From NCBI GenBank assembly GCA_031284485.1, contig JAISZT010000058.1, positions 1 to 57,558 of the forward strand: a stretch of 57,558 nt of DNA, given 5' to 3'. How positions within the stretch are numbered: position 1 is the first letter of the stretch; the number at the start of each line of letters is the position of its first letter. The translations under genes and the position numbers were made by a program. The notes under the pieces were generated by a model. It was not told the DNA's origin and ran no database searches. It saw only the letters and a list, made by a program, of their open reading frames with translations. The DNA is from Desulfovibrio sp. (lineage in GTDB: Bacteria > Desulfobacterota > Desulfovibrionia > Desulfovibrionales > Desulfovibrionaceae). Below, piece after piece: positions 37,309 through 46,482 of the stretch.

Positions 37309-38057
37309 AACCCGCGTCCCTGTCCGTTGTGGGGCTTGGCCCCGGCGACGCCTGCTGCCTTACGCCGCAGGCCCGCATGGTTCTTGAACAGGCGCAGTGC
37401 ATCGCAGGATACCGCCTGTACCTGGAACTGACGCCGCCGGAACTGCTGTACGGCAAAACCGTTATCGCGACGGGAATGCGCCATGAGGAAGACCGGTGCG
37501 CGGCGGCCATAGAAGCGGCCCTCGCGGGGCAACGCACAGCCCTTGTCTGTTCCGGAGATCCCGGCGTTTACGCCCTTGCCGGTCTTGCGCTTGAACTGCT
37601 GGAGGCGCGGGGACTGACCACCGTGCCTTTCAGCGTCGTACCGGGCGTCCCCGCTCTTTGCGCGGCGGCCGCCCTGCTGGGAGCGCCGCTCACACACGAC
37701 TTTGCCTGCGTGAGTTTGAGCGATCTGCTCACACCCTGGGAAACAATCATAAAACGGTTGACGGCGGCCATGCAAGGGGATTTTGTGTGCGTTCTGTACA
37801 ATCCGCGCTCCAAGGGGCGCCCGCGACATCTTGAGCAGGCGCTGGAAATCGCCGGGCGATTTCGCGACGGCACATGCCCTGTCGGGCTTGTGCGCAAGGC
37901 CTTTCGTCCAGGGCAGGAAGTTTCGGTACGCGAACTCGCGAATTTTGACCCGACAGGCGTGGACATGCTTTCTCTGCTGATCATAGGCAACAGCGAGAGC
38001 CGCGTGTCAGGTTCATATATGCTGACGCCCCGCGGGTATATGCGCAAGAATTCCTGA
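37305..38057 (+). CDS. cobJ: Precorrin-3B/cobalt-factor III C17-methyltransferase
   Basis: A 250-residue SAM-dependent methyltransferase that methylates C17 with ring contraction in corrin synthesis (CobJ/CbiH). It shows VVGLGPGDACCLTPQA (residues 8-23), the SAM-binding CSGDPGVYALAGLALE, and FVCVLYNPRSKGRPRHLE, all family hallmarks. Given the adjacent cbiG, the anaerobic CbiH role is more likely than the aerobic one, although the common name is cobJ. The ATG overlaps the cbiG stop (ATGA); a longer frame from 37167 lies inside cbiG and is rejected. Confidence 0.93.
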   Translation: MKPASLSVVGLGPGDACCLTPQARMVLEQAQCIAGYRLYLELTPPELLYGKTVIATGMRHEEDRCAAAIEAALAGQRTALVCSGDPGVYALAGLALELLEARGLTTVPFSVVPGVPALCAAAALLGAPLTHDFACVSLSDLLTPWETIIKRLTAAMQGDFVCVLYNPRSKGRPRHLEQALEIAGRFRDGTCPVGLVRKAFRPGQEVSVRELANFDPTGVDMLSLLIIGNSESRVSGSYMLTPRGYMRKNS

Positions 38058-38138
38058 TATTGATAGATAATAATAGTATTGGCCTGATTTTTGCATTCGT
38101 ATGTTTGCTTTCTGTGTTTTGAAAATTTGCCTTGGCGT

Positions 38139-38175
38139 CTATAAACTGATACGAATATTTGTCGTTAGTTTATAG
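38139..38175. repeat. Inverted repeat in the promoter region of the coiled-coil protein gene
   Basis: A perfect 9-base inverted repeat, CTATAAACT (38139-38147) and AGTTTATAG (38167-38175), with a 19-base centre, lies 56 bases before the ATG at 38231. It could be an operator or a hairpin. The 173-base spacer is otherwise AT-rich and without a gene. Confidence 0.5.
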
Positions 38176-38230
38176 TATGCCCAATGCCGCACTTATATTG
38201 TTGCTTGACGCATAACAAAACGAGGTTCGC

Positions 38231-39628
38231 ATGACTGCCTGGCAGACGAACGAAGACGACATCATTGATCTCACGGAACTTGTGGAAGCAGGCAAGACGC
38301 CGGCTGAAGAAGCGGAAGATGCAGGCCCGCAGGAACAACCCCGGCCGCTGCCCGGTAATCTTGAGGGGGATATCGACAGCCTGCTGGCCCAGATGGAGGC
38401 GGCCGGAGCCGGCGATTCGCCGCAATCCGCGCCCGCCGGCGCCAGGCCAGTGGTTGACCCCAACGAGAAAATTGATATGTCCGGCATGATGGAAGTGGAC
38501 GATTTGCTCAGCAGCCTGAATATCCCGCCCCCGCCGGGCGTAGCGCCCGATGCTTCACCTGCCGCCAAGGAGGATTCTCCCCCGACGCCAGCCAAGAACA
38601 GCGCGGAAGTGGATGATTTGCTGTCTGCGGCCATTGATCATCAACCGGAATCGAATATCCTGGACGGTCTGCTGAACAACGCGCTCGGGACGTTCGGGAA
38701 AACAGACGAAACGCCCGCCCCGGAAGTTTCCGCTCCGGAAGCGGTTGTCCCGGAAGCTCTCGCGCAGGAAATTTCTGTTCCGGAAGTGCCCACTCCGGAA
38801 ATTCCCGCTTTGCCGGACGTATCCGCTCCGGAAGCGTCCGGCCCGGAGGCGGCTGAAGATGCCGGTGTCCCGTTGCAGGACGCGGGAGCGGATGAGGCGC
38901 CGCCCCCGGTGGTTGAAGCCAGCCTGACCGCGCCTGAACTTCCCGAAGGTATCCCTGACTTCCCTGTTGACGCAACCCTGGCCGAACAGGAAGCCCCCGC
39001 AGCACAGGAAGCGGCCGGGGAAGAAGAACTGGCCGCTGATCTGGAAGCGCTGCTGGCCAGCGTGGGTCGGCCCTCCGCCCCGAATAGCGCTCTGGAAGTT
39101 CCTGAAGCCGCGGCGCCGCAGGAAGCCGAAGTCGCGCAACCGCCTGTGGAAGATGTGGAATTTGTCGCCCGGAAGGCACCGCTGGCACAGGAAAACCTGG
39201 AGCCGGAAGCAGATCCGGCGGAAGCGCGGTTCGCCGTTGTGAAAAATCGTTTGAGCGATCTGGAGGAGCGTCTTTCGGATCTGGAGAATCGTCTGCCGGA
39301 AGCGCAGCCCGCCGTCGAGGAAAACCGTTTAAATGATTTGGAGCAGCGTTTGTCGGATATGGAAAATCGTCTGGAAAATACGGGCCGCGCCGGAGACACG
39401 GAGCAGCTTGAAGAGATGGAAAGGCGTCTGACTGTTCTGGAAAGCCGGCCCATTGAGGTGAAATGCTATCAGGGAAGCACGGACAGCCGTTTGATCGGTC
39501 TGGAAAGCCGCATGGACAATCTGGTGCTGCAATTCAGCGAACGGGTTGAAAAAGCCGCCGCCAGCGCCGCGGCGCGGATTCTGCGTGAGGAACTCGCCGC
39601 TCTGCTGCGCGGGGGGGCAGGTTCGTAA
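38231..39628 (+). CDS. Acidic Pro/Glu/Ala-rich protein with a C-terminal coiled coil
   Basis: A 465-residue soluble protein of unknown function. It begins MTAWQTNEDDIIDLTELVE and carries three spaced acidic-hydrophobic motifs of one type (DIDSLLAQM 47-55, EVDDLLSSL 88-96, EVDDLLSAA 126-134). A long low-complexity stretch of PE-type repeats follows (EVSAPEAVVPEALAQE..., about 155-330), then a heptad coiled coil with repeated RLSDLEERLSDLENRL units (about 340-450). No signal peptide or membrane segment is present. The motifs resemble the short DIDALL-type peptides of flagellar-switch proteins, but that is a resemblance only. It stands alone, converging on thiL. Confidence 0.75.
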   Translation: MTAWQTNEDDIIDLTELVEAGKTPAEEAEDAGPQEQPRPLPGNLEGDIDSLLAQMEAAGAGDSPQSAPAGARPVVDPNEKIDMSGMMEVDDLLSSLNIPPPPGVAPDASPAAKEDSPPTPAKNSAEVDDLLSAAIDHQPESNILDGLLNNALGTFGKTDETPAPEVSAPEAVVPEALAQEISVPEVPTPEIPALPDVSAPEASGPEAAEDAGVPLQDAGADEAPPPVVEASLTAPELPEGIPDFPVDATLAEQEAPAAQEAAGEEELAADLEALLASVGRPSAPNSALEVPEAAAPQEAEVAQPPVEDVEFVARKAPLAQENLEPEADPAEARFAVVKNRLSDLEERLSDLENRLPEAQPAVEENRLNDLEQRLSDMENRLENTGRAGDTEQLEEMERRLTVLESRPIEVKCYQGSTDSRLIGLESRMDNLVLQFSERVEKAAASAAARILREELAALLRGGAGS

Positions 39629-39664
39629 CAAAGTTTGCCCTGTGCCGGAGTTTTGACGCATTTT

Positions 39665-40639
39665 TTATGTTTCAAAATGGTCAAAACCGCGCAAACGATC
39701 CAGCGGTTCGCCGTTACAGGTGAAAGAACCACCCTCGTTGACCGTGCCGATGCGCATGAATTCCGGGATGCCCGCCTCAAGCGCCTGCAGCATGTCCGGC
39801 GCGCATGTCCCCAACAGCGCGTAATCTTCGCCGCCGAGAAGGGCTTCCTGAGCCGGATTTTTATGGTAACGCGCCGCGTAACGCAAAACTTCCGGATGCA
39901 GCATCTCGTCCGGCAGGGTGACGTCGGTGCCGAGGGCACCTCCTTGCCCCAGCAGTCGCGGCAGATCGCGGACAATCCCGTCGGAAACATCCATGAGGGA
40001 CGGCGGGCGGGCGTTATGTCCGGCCAAAGCCAGGGCAAGCCCCGCGTCTGTCCGCGGTTTGGGGCGCAGGTGGGCGGCGCAGGCACGCGGCCAGTCGCCC
40101 AGCGCCTCCCGTCCGTGCGCTTCCAGCATGCGCAGGCCGACGCGGGCAAGACCGATGTCGCCCACGACAAAGAGGCAGTCGCCGGGCAGGCTCGCGCCGC
40201 GCGACAGAAAACCGCCTTCCCCCCAGGCTGTTATGGAAATATGCAGGCGTTCGCAGCGTGAAAGATCGCCGCCGGCAAGCGCCATGCCTTGCGCCCCGGC
40301 CAGAGCGGCCATGCCGTTGAAAAAATCTTCCAGCCAGGGCATGGTTATTTCAGGGGGCAGGCCGAGACAAAGGGTGAAACCCAGCGGTTTCGCCCCGCAG
40401 GCGGCCAGATCGCTGATATTGACGGCAAGCGCCTTATGTCCTGTTTCTTCAGGGGTAAAATAGGAACGCCTGAAATGGATGTCTTCCAGAAACAGATCGC
40501 TGCTCACGCAGAGCGGGCTTCCGTTCCCAAGCAGGGCGGCGTCGTCGCCGCGCCCCAGAAGGAGAGAGGGGTGATCCTGAGGGAAATATCTGGAAATACA
40601 AGCTAAAATGCTGTCTTCAGAAAGGCTGGCAGACGGCAT
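39665..40639 (-). CDS. thiL: Thiamine-monophosphate kinase
   Basis: A 324-residue enzyme that phosphorylates thiamine monophosphate to the cofactor thiamine diphosphate. It has the GRGDDAALLG nucleotide/metal motif (about 29-38), SDLFLEDIHF, AVNISDLAACGAKPLGFTL (about 73-91) and a late DVSDGIVRDLPRLL. The ATG lies one base behind the stop of the helicase gene, with GGAGG in that gene's last codons, so translation is coupled to the upstream helicase. Substitutions in the second block (EDIHF for the commoner EGVHF) are modest. Confidence 0.9.
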   Translation of the reverse strand: MPSASLSEDSILACISRYFPQDHPSLLLGRGDDAALLGNGSPLCVSSDLFLEDIHFRRSYFTPEETGHKALAVNISDLAACGAKPLGFTLCLGLPPEITMPWLEDFFNGMAALAGAQGMALAGGDLSRCERLHISITAWGEGGFLSRGASLPGDCLFVVGDIGLARVGLRMLEAHGREALGDWPRACAAHLRPKPRTDAGLALALAGHNARPPSLMDVSDGIVRDLPRLLGQGGALGTDVTLPDEMLHPEVLRYAARYHKNPAQEALLGGEDYALLGTCAPDMLQALEAGIPEFMRIGTVNEGGSFTCNGEPLDRLRGFDHFET

Positions 40640-40640
40640 G

Positions 40641-42755
40641 TCAATCCTCCATAAGCAGATATTCCGTCAGGATTACCTTGCTCCCAAAACCGGGAAAATC
40701 CACCTGCATCTTGTCCGGCGGCAAGTGCTGAATAATTTTGCCCCGGCCGAAAATACGGTGGCGGCACAGCCGTTCGGAATTGCCGGAACCGGCAGGGCCG
40801 GCAGGTTTGACGGGCGCGCCGCAGTCGGCGCGCGCCTTTTTCCGGACAAGCGCGCCGCCGAGATTTTCCTGCCATTCTTCAGTCAGCGACGGCGGCAGCT
40901 CACGCACAAAGGGGCTGCAGTTCACGTGCATGCTGCCGCGTTCGGCCCGATTGTATACGGAAGCCGGAGCGTACAGGTCAAGATGCCTGCGGGCGCGTGT
41001 GCAGGCGACATACATGAGGCGGCGCTCCTCCTCAAAGTCTTCCGGTCTTGCAAGGGCGTGGCGCGAGGGGAAGCGGTCTTCCACCAGATCAATAATCAGC
41101 ACAGCGCTCCATTCCAGGCCTTTGGCCGAATGCACCGTAGAAAGAACAATGCGGTTTTCTTCATCTTTTTCGTCTTCTTCCGGCGATTCCAAGGCAAGAT
41201 CCGCCACAAAGAGGTCAAGTTCGCCATATGAGGCCGACATCTGCATGATTTCTTCCAGGCCCTGGCGGCGGCGGGGCCAGTCTTCGGGAAAAAGGCTTTC
41301 CATCCTGGGAAAGTAGTGCTCCAGTATGGCGCTGAACACGTCAACAGGGGGCCGGGCCCGGACGCGCAGGCTTTCCACAAAACGCATGTCTTCAAGCAGA
41401 CCGGGATGTTTGATGAAAAGCTTGTCCGGACTCTCTGCGCTGTCGGTCAGAAGCGCGTTGTACAGCCTGGTTATGGTTTTGGGCCCTATGCCCGCGTGCA
41501 GCGCCGCAACCCGCGCGAAGGCGGGCATGTCCATGGGGTTGAGGGCGAGACGCGCGAAGGCGATGACATCCTTGACGTGCGCCGCCTCGGCATAGCGCAG
41601 TCCCCCGTATTTGCGAAAAGGAATTCCCGCCTGATGGAGGGCCATTTCCAGGTGATAGGAGTGAAAGCCCGCGCGGAAGAGCACCGCTATTTCATGTGGA
41701 GGGTATGCGCCAAGCAGTTCCTGGATACGCAACGTCGCAAGCCTTGCCTGGCTCATATCGCTCAGGGGGGTGATCAGGCGCGCCTTTTCCCCGCCCGCCC
41801 TTTTTGTAAAAAGCGTTTTGCGATAGGATTCCGCGGCATTGGCCAACAGCGTGTTGGCAACGTCCAGCACGGGCTGTGTGGAGCGGTAGTTTTCCTCCAG
41901 GCGTATGACGCGCGTGTTCGCGAAAAGCGCGGGAAAATCCAGAATGTTGCGAATGTCCGCGCCGCGAAAGGCGTAGATGGACTGGGCCTCGTCGCCGACG
42001 GCCATCACGTTGCCTCCGCCGTCGTTTCCCGAAGCGAGCAGACGCGTGATGCGGGCCTGCGCGTGATTGGTGTCCTGATACTCGTCCACCAGAATATGGG
42101 TAAAGCGCCGCCGTATGGTGCGCGCCGCTTCTTCATTGTCGCGCAGCAGGGCTTCCAGTTCAAACAGCAGGTCGTCGTAATCAAACAGCCGCCGCTCCCG
42201 CCGGTAGGCCTCATAGGCCGCGCCAAGCCGCGTAATGTCCTCGGCATGCGGCAGCAGATGAAAAGCTTCGCGTTCAAGCACTTCCGTGACCGACAATTCC
42301 TTGTTGCGCGCCTTGCTCAAAAAAGCCGCGATGCTCTGGGATTTGGGAAAAGAGCGGTCGCCGCGCCCCAGATGCAGCGCATCCTTGCAGTGTTTGATCG
42401 CGGCTGTTATGTCGCCGGCGTCCATGAGCGTGAAAGCGCGTCCGTCAAGGTGCGGCGGCAGCCAGCGGCGCAGCATGTTGAAGGCGAACGCGTGGAATGT
42501 TCCGCCCTGTATGCCCGCAAGCCCCTGTTGCAGCAGCACGCCGGCCCGGTAAAGCATTTCGCGGGCGGCCTTGCGTGTGAAGGTGAGCAGCAGGATGTTC
42601 TCCTGCGGCACGCCGTGCTCGGCAAGCCAGGCCAGACGGTACACGATGGCGCGCGTTTTGCCGCTGCCCGCGCCGGCCACAACCAGCACAGGTCCGTCTC
42701 CGCTGGTGACGGCCGCGTACTGGGCTTCGTTGAGGGCTTTGGCGTAATCAATCAT
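40641..42755 (-). CDS. UvrD/PcrA/Rep-type DNA helicase
   Basis: A 704-residue superfamily 1A 3'-to-5' DNA helicase. Motifs: Walker A VVAGAGSGKTRAI (about 25-37), LLTFTRKAA, DEYQDTNHAQ (Walker B, about 219-228), VGDEAQSIYAFRGAD (motif III), VIRLEENYRST (motif IV) and VLSTVHSAKGLEW (motif V). The C-terminal 90 residues are family-variable and end in a beta-rich segment (KIIQHLPPDKMQVDFPGFG) similar to the UvrD/PcrA tail. It likely serves repair or replication restart. The start overlaps the WbsX-type gene stop by four bases; the latter, uvrD and thiL form a minus-strand operon. Confidence 0.92.
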   Translation of the reverse strand: MIDYAKALNEAQYAAVTSGDGPVLVVAGAGSGKTRAIVYRLAWLAEHGVPQENILLLTFTRKAAREMLYRAGVLLQQGLAGIQGGTFHAFAFNMLRRWLPPHLDGRAFTLMDAGDITAAIKHCKDALHLGRGDRSFPKSQSIAAFLSKARNKELSVTEVLEREAFHLLPHAEDITRLGAAYEAYRRERRLFDYDDLLFELEALLRDNEEAARTIRRRFTHILVDEYQDTNHAQARITRLLASGNDGGGNVMAVGDEAQSIYAFRGADIRNILDFPALFANTRVIRLEENYRSTQPVLDVANTLLANAAESYRKTLFTKRAGGEKARLITPLSDMSQARLATLRIQELLGAYPPHEIAVLFRAGFHSYHLEMALHQAGIPFRKYGGLRYAEAAHVKDVIAFARLALNPMDMPAFARVAALHAGIGPKTITRLYNALLTDSAESPDKLFIKHPGLLEDMRFVESLRVRARPPVDVFSAILEHYFPRMESLFPEDWPRRRQGLEEIMQMSASYGELDLFVADLALESPEEDEKDEENRIVLSTVHSAKGLEWSAVLIIDLVEDRFPSRHALARPEDFEEERRLMYVACTRARRHLDLYAPASVYNRAERGSMHVNCSPFVRELPPSLTEEWQENLGGALVRKKARADCGAPVKPAGPAGSGNSERLCRHRIFGRGKIIQHLPPDKMQVDFPGFGSKVILTEYLLMED

Positions 42756-43807
42756 GCGCTGTCCGGAAATTTTTTCAGCGTGTCACGCACAATATCCAGG
42801 TAGATGAATCCGAATTTTTTGTCCGGCTCAAGGTGGCAGCCCTCTCCCCATTCGTTCCAGGCGTTGATAAACAGGTATTGGTGATCTTCAGGCAGATTTT
42901 TTCGCGTGTACTCGGCCATTGTTTCCAGCATACACTCAAACGCGCCCGGAGAAGCATTGACGCAGGCAAGGCCGTGTTTTCCCCGGCGCGGGGTATTGTC
43001 CCAGCCGGGAAAGGCGCAGCGCATGCGGATGTAGTCCGGTTTTTCCTTCAGCAGCATGTCGCTTACGGTTTTTACGTAATCAATGCGCCGCGGCTGCTCG
43101 CCTGGCAGGGAAACTTCGTTTTTTTTGTCCCAGTTGGGGGCAAATTCCACCATACAGTCAAAGTCAAACAGTTTCGGGTGATTGCCCATAAAGGATTCAA
43201 GCCCGGCAAGGTGCAGCCCCTCAAGGCCCATGCGCCGCGTTTCTTCCCGCCAGACGGCGCTGTAAAGGGCCATCGGCAGTCCGCCGTTCGCCTCGAAAAG
43301 CTCCGGTGCCCAGACGAGCAACAGAGGCTTGTTGTGTATTCTGATGTAGCGCGGATTGATGAAATACTGTTCAAGATCGCGGATCAGGCTCCGCGCCGCG
43401 TCTTCCGAGTAGATTTGCCTGATAAAGGGCGGGGCGCTCGTGCCCTGTCTGTTGTCGCGCCAACTGACGTGCGGCCAGCAAAAGCAGAAATTGTTCTGGA
43501 TATGCGCGCTTTTGTTGACAAGTTCCAGCGGCTTGTCCAGCAAGGGCCGCCCCGCTATATTGTAGTAGTAATAGCAAAACGCTTTCACGCCGTTGTCGTA
43601 TGCCAAACGGTGCTGGAGCGTCAGGGTTTTTTCATCGGTCAGGTCGTAGCGCCCGAGGAGTTCGTGCGGCTCGTGCGGCTGGTAGTGCCCGGCGAACAGG
43701 GGAACGGCGGAAGCGACATTGCGCCATTCGGTGAATCCCTTTCCGTAAACGGCCTCATTTTCGGGAATGACGTGAAACTGGGGCAGGTAAAAGGCTACGG
43801 CTTGCAT
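42752..43807 (-). CDS. WbsX-type glycan protein (GH99-like)
   Basis: A 351-residue protein of the WbsX family, found in O-antigen and exopolysaccharide loci and related to GH99 endo-mannosidases. It has the N-terminal signature YLPQFHVIPENEAVYGKGFT, EWRNVASAVPLF, and the late NAWNEWGEGCHLEPDKKFG. Members are annotated as glycosyltransferases or glycosidases; the activity is unproven for most. No polysaccharide genes are adjacent, and it is instead the first gene of an operon with a helicase and thiL, an unusual location. No signal peptide is visible, so it is cytoplasmic. Confidence 0.85.
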   Translation of the reverse strand: MQAVAFYLPQFHVIPENEAVYGKGFTEWRNVASAVPLFAGHYQPHEPHELLGRYDLTDEKTLTLQHRLAYDNGVKAFCYYYYNIAGRPLLDKPLELVNKSAHIQNNFCFCWPHVSWRDNRQGTSAPPFIRQIYSEDAARSLIRDLEQYFINPRYIRIHNKPLLLVWAPELFEANGGLPMALYSAVWREETRRMGLEGLHLAGLESFMGNHPKLFDFDCMVEFAPNWDKKNEVSLPGEQPRRIDYVKTVSDMLLKEKPDYIRMRCAFPGWDNTPRRGKHGLACVNASPGAFECMLETMAEYTRKNLPEDHQYLFINAWNEWGEGCHLEPDKKFGFIYLDIVRDTLKKFPDSA

Positions 43808-43918
43808 GTCGTCTTTGTACCAGCACTGTCTGATAAAGTAAAATCGGGATCAGGCATTGACCATCCCGGATTTTTCAGCTACTGGTCATAGTCAGACCGG
43901 AGTAACGCGCGGGCGGAT

Positions 43919-46480
43919 ATGGCAAATGCTCTCACATTCACGGAAAACGGCCGAGCAAGCCCTTTGGCCTGGGGGCTTTTCGGACGCCTTTTCTGTCTTT
44001 TTGCGGGCGTTCTCTTCTTCGTCGCGGCCATAATCTGTTTTTTTGCCTACAACTGGGCGGCCATGCCCGTCTTTGTCAAGTTCGGCTGCCTTATCGCGCC
44101 CATGATCGCGGCGGGCGCGGCGGCGGCGCGGCGCGAACCGGACAGCGCTTGCGGGAGCCTTGCTTTGCTGGCCTGCGGCCTGCTGGCCGGCCCGCTTCTG
44201 GCCGTGTTCGGGCAGGCGTATCAGACAGGGGCCGACGCCTGGGAACTTTTTCGCGCCTGGACGCTCTTTCTCCTGCCTCTGGCCGTCATCAGCCGCCGGG
44301 CTGGCCCGTGGGCGGCGCTCTGGCTTGTCGGCAGCCTGTGGGCGGCGCTTTACGCGCAGCAGGAAACCGATCTGAACCCGGCAACCTCCGGCTTGCTGTG
44401 CGTGATTACTGCCGGGGAAATCGCGCTTTTTTCCCTCTGGGAATTGGCCGCCCGTTTTTGCGCGCGCCCCGGCTTCCCTTTTTTGCGGGCGCGCTGGCTG
44501 CCGCGTTGCGCGGGCTTTGCCCTTGTGGTCTGGCTGACCTTCATCGTGATCGACGTCATCCTCAAAAGGCACGGTCTGCGCGGCTATGAGGGCGTTTACC
44601 CGCTGTTCTATCTTTATTTCACAATCGCGGGCGCATACTGGTACACGCGCAAATCCCGTGACCTCTTTCTTCTGGCCTGCGGACTCATGAGCCTGATCTG
44701 TCTTGTCCTGGCTCTGCTGTATGATGGAAGCGGTGATGAAATTGCCGTTCTCGCGCGCATGACCCTGGGACTTGTCGCCTGCAGCGCGGGCGCGGGCAAA
44801 CTGCTGTTGCACCTGCACAGACAGGGAAAAAACGGGAATACGGACGCCGCCCGGAGCGCCCCGTGGGCCGGGCGCGCGCTGCAGGCCCTGTGCGCGTGGA
44901 TTGCCGTGCCCATGATCATCGTGCTCATGGTGCTTTTGTTTCGCGGTTTCTCCATGGATTCATTGCTGACTCTCTGTTTCATCGTACTGCTGTCCGGGGT
45001 CGCGCTGTCCCATGCCCCCGGTTTTTTTTGGGGGCAGGCCTCACTGTGCCTGAGCCTCACGGGCGCGCTGGGCGCGGGAGTTCTGTCCGCCATGCAATGG
45101 CATGTGGCCCCCTGGTATCTGCTGCCGCTCATGGCCTGTTTCGCCTTTACCGGGCCGTTTTCCAAAAGCGCCGCCTACCGGTGTATTGCCGCCGTAATGG
45201 TCATTGTGCTGTTTTTTTGCCAGAGCTTTTACCTGTGCGTGGAATCCGCCGGACGCTCCGAAGTATTCTTCTTTGACGACCGGATGATTCTCGTCTGCTA
45301 TATACTTTACGGCGTGGCCCTGGCGCGCCTGTGGATACAATCGCCGAGCGCCGCCAGGACGTTGCCCGCCGCCGGATTCATCGCGCTTCTGCTGCTGGGG
45401 CTGCTGCCGTTTTTCTTTTACAGATCGTCGCTGCTCAGTGATATGATGGGTTATGAACCGATGTTCCGGGCGGCCGGCAACCCTTTGAGCATGGTCGGGA
45501 CGGGGGCCGGGATCGGCCTGCTTGCCTTTGCCGTACTCATGCGCGACACGCTGTCCTCGCGTTGGATTGTCCGTTGCGGCATCCTGATTTTCTGCCTTGC
45601 GCTCGCGGTGATCGGCGGAATGCTGCCCTGGATCGCCGTGGGTCTGTTCGCCCTTGCCCTTGCCCGGCAGAAGGAATCGAACCCCCTGATCGGCGTCGCC
45701 GTACTCTATCTTGCGGGCGGTACGGTCTTTGAATATTACTGCCTTGCCACCAGCCTGCTGTACAAGTCGTATTCCCTGGGCCTTGTCGGCCTTGCGCTGA
45801 TGCTCTCCGCCTTGCTGCTGCACAGGGCGCTGGCAGCGGCGGACGGAGAAAAATCACCGGCGGCGAGCGGCGCGTCCGAACGGGAAGCGAGCGCCCCCGG
45901 CCCATTCGCGGCGCCGCCTTGGGACAAGGCGGCGCGCGTTGCGACGGCGGCAAGCCTTGCCGTCTTTCTTGGTTTTTTTGCCTGGTCGGCCTATGACAAG
46001 GAAATGCTGCTCGCCAACGGTCGCGTTGTGATCTTGCCCCTGCGCCCCGTTGATCCCCGCTCGCTCATGCAGGGCGACTACATGACGCTGCGGTTCTTCC
46101 TGGAGGACGATATCGACAGGGCCTTGCGCGCTGCGGACGACTGGGGAGAGTCGCGAAAAGGCAGGGCCGTGCTGACCCCTGATGAAAACAATGTGTACCA
46201 TTTTGCGGCGCTGCAGGGCATTGCGGCGCAGGGCATTGCGGCGCAAGCCGTATCCGCGAAAGACGCTCTGCTTGCGTACCGTCTCAGAGGCGGGAGAAGG
46301 GCGCAAGTATGCTCGGGAAGTTTTCTGTTTCAGGAAGGGCACGGGAAGGCCTATGAAAAAGCGCGTTTCGCCGAAATGCGCGTGGACGACGAGGGCGTTT
46401 GCCTCATCACGCATCTGCTTGACGGCGAGCGCAAACGGATACAATCCGCGGGATCCGCAGGCATCGGAAACGCCGAGTGA
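43919..46480 (+). CDS. Multi-domain membrane protein: DUF2157, DUF4401, GDYXLXY
   Basis: An 853-residue polytopic protein. The N-terminal part (about 10-320) matches DUF2157 (FCLFAGVLFFVAAIICFFAY...AFGQAYQTGADAWELF type pattern). The middle (about 330-640) looks like DUF4401, with many hydrophobic helices. The last about 170 residues are a non-membrane GDYXLXY domain with VDPRSLMQGDYMTLRF (about 717-732). These three families are often encoded by two or three neighbouring genes; here they are one chain. Function is unknown. A perfect 15-base tandem duplication (46216-46245) doubles a GIAAQ unit near residue 770. The gene converges on the AMMECR1 gene with two bases between. Confidence 0.82.
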   Translation: MANALTFTENGRASPLAWGLFGRLFCLFAGVLFFVAAIICFFAYNWAAMPVFVKFGCLIAPMIAAGAAAARREPDSACGSLALLACGLLAGPLLAVFGQAYQTGADAWELFRAWTLFLLPLAVISRRAGPWAALWLVGSLWAALYAQQETDLNPATSGLLCVITAGEIALFSLWELAARFCARPGFPFLRARWLPRCAGFALVVWLTFIVIDVILKRHGLRGYEGVYPLFYLYFTIAGAYWYTRKSRDLFLLACGLMSLICLVLALLYDGSGDEIAVLARMTLGLVACSAGAGKLLLHLHRQGKNGNTDAARSAPWAGRALQALCAWIAVPMIIVLMVLLFRGFSMDSLLTLCFIVLLSGVALSHAPGFFWGQASLCLSLTGALGAGVLSAMQWHVAPWYLLPLMACFAFTGPFSKSAAYRCIAAVMVIVLFFCQSFYLCVESAGRSEVFFFDDRMILVCYILYGVALARLWIQSPSAARTLPAAGFIALLLLGLLPFFFYRSSLLSDMMGYEPMFRAAGNPLSMVGTGAGIGLLAFAVLMRDTLSSRWIVRCGILIFCLALAVIGGMLPWIAVGLFALALARQKESNPLIGVAVLYLAGGTVFEYYCLATSLLYKSYSLGLVGLALMLSALLLHRALAAADGEKSPAASGASEREASAPGPFAAPPWDKAARVATAASLAVFLGFFAWSAYDKEMLLANGRVVILPLRPVDPRSLMQGDYMTLRFFLEDDIDRALRAADDWGESRKGRAVLTPDENNVYHFAALQGIAAQGIAAQAVSAKDALLAYRLRGGRRAQVCSGSFLFQEGHGKAYEKARFAEMRVDDEGVCLITHLLDGERKRIQSAGSAGIGNAE

Positions 46481-46482
46481 GG

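Noticed and set aside
41316..42803. Open frame of 495 codons on the plus strand
   Set aside because: Antisense to the UvrD-type helicase gene, which has full motif conservation; no motif in the opposite frame.
42833..43891. Open frame of 352 codons on the plus strand
   Set aside because: Antisense to the WbsX-type gene.
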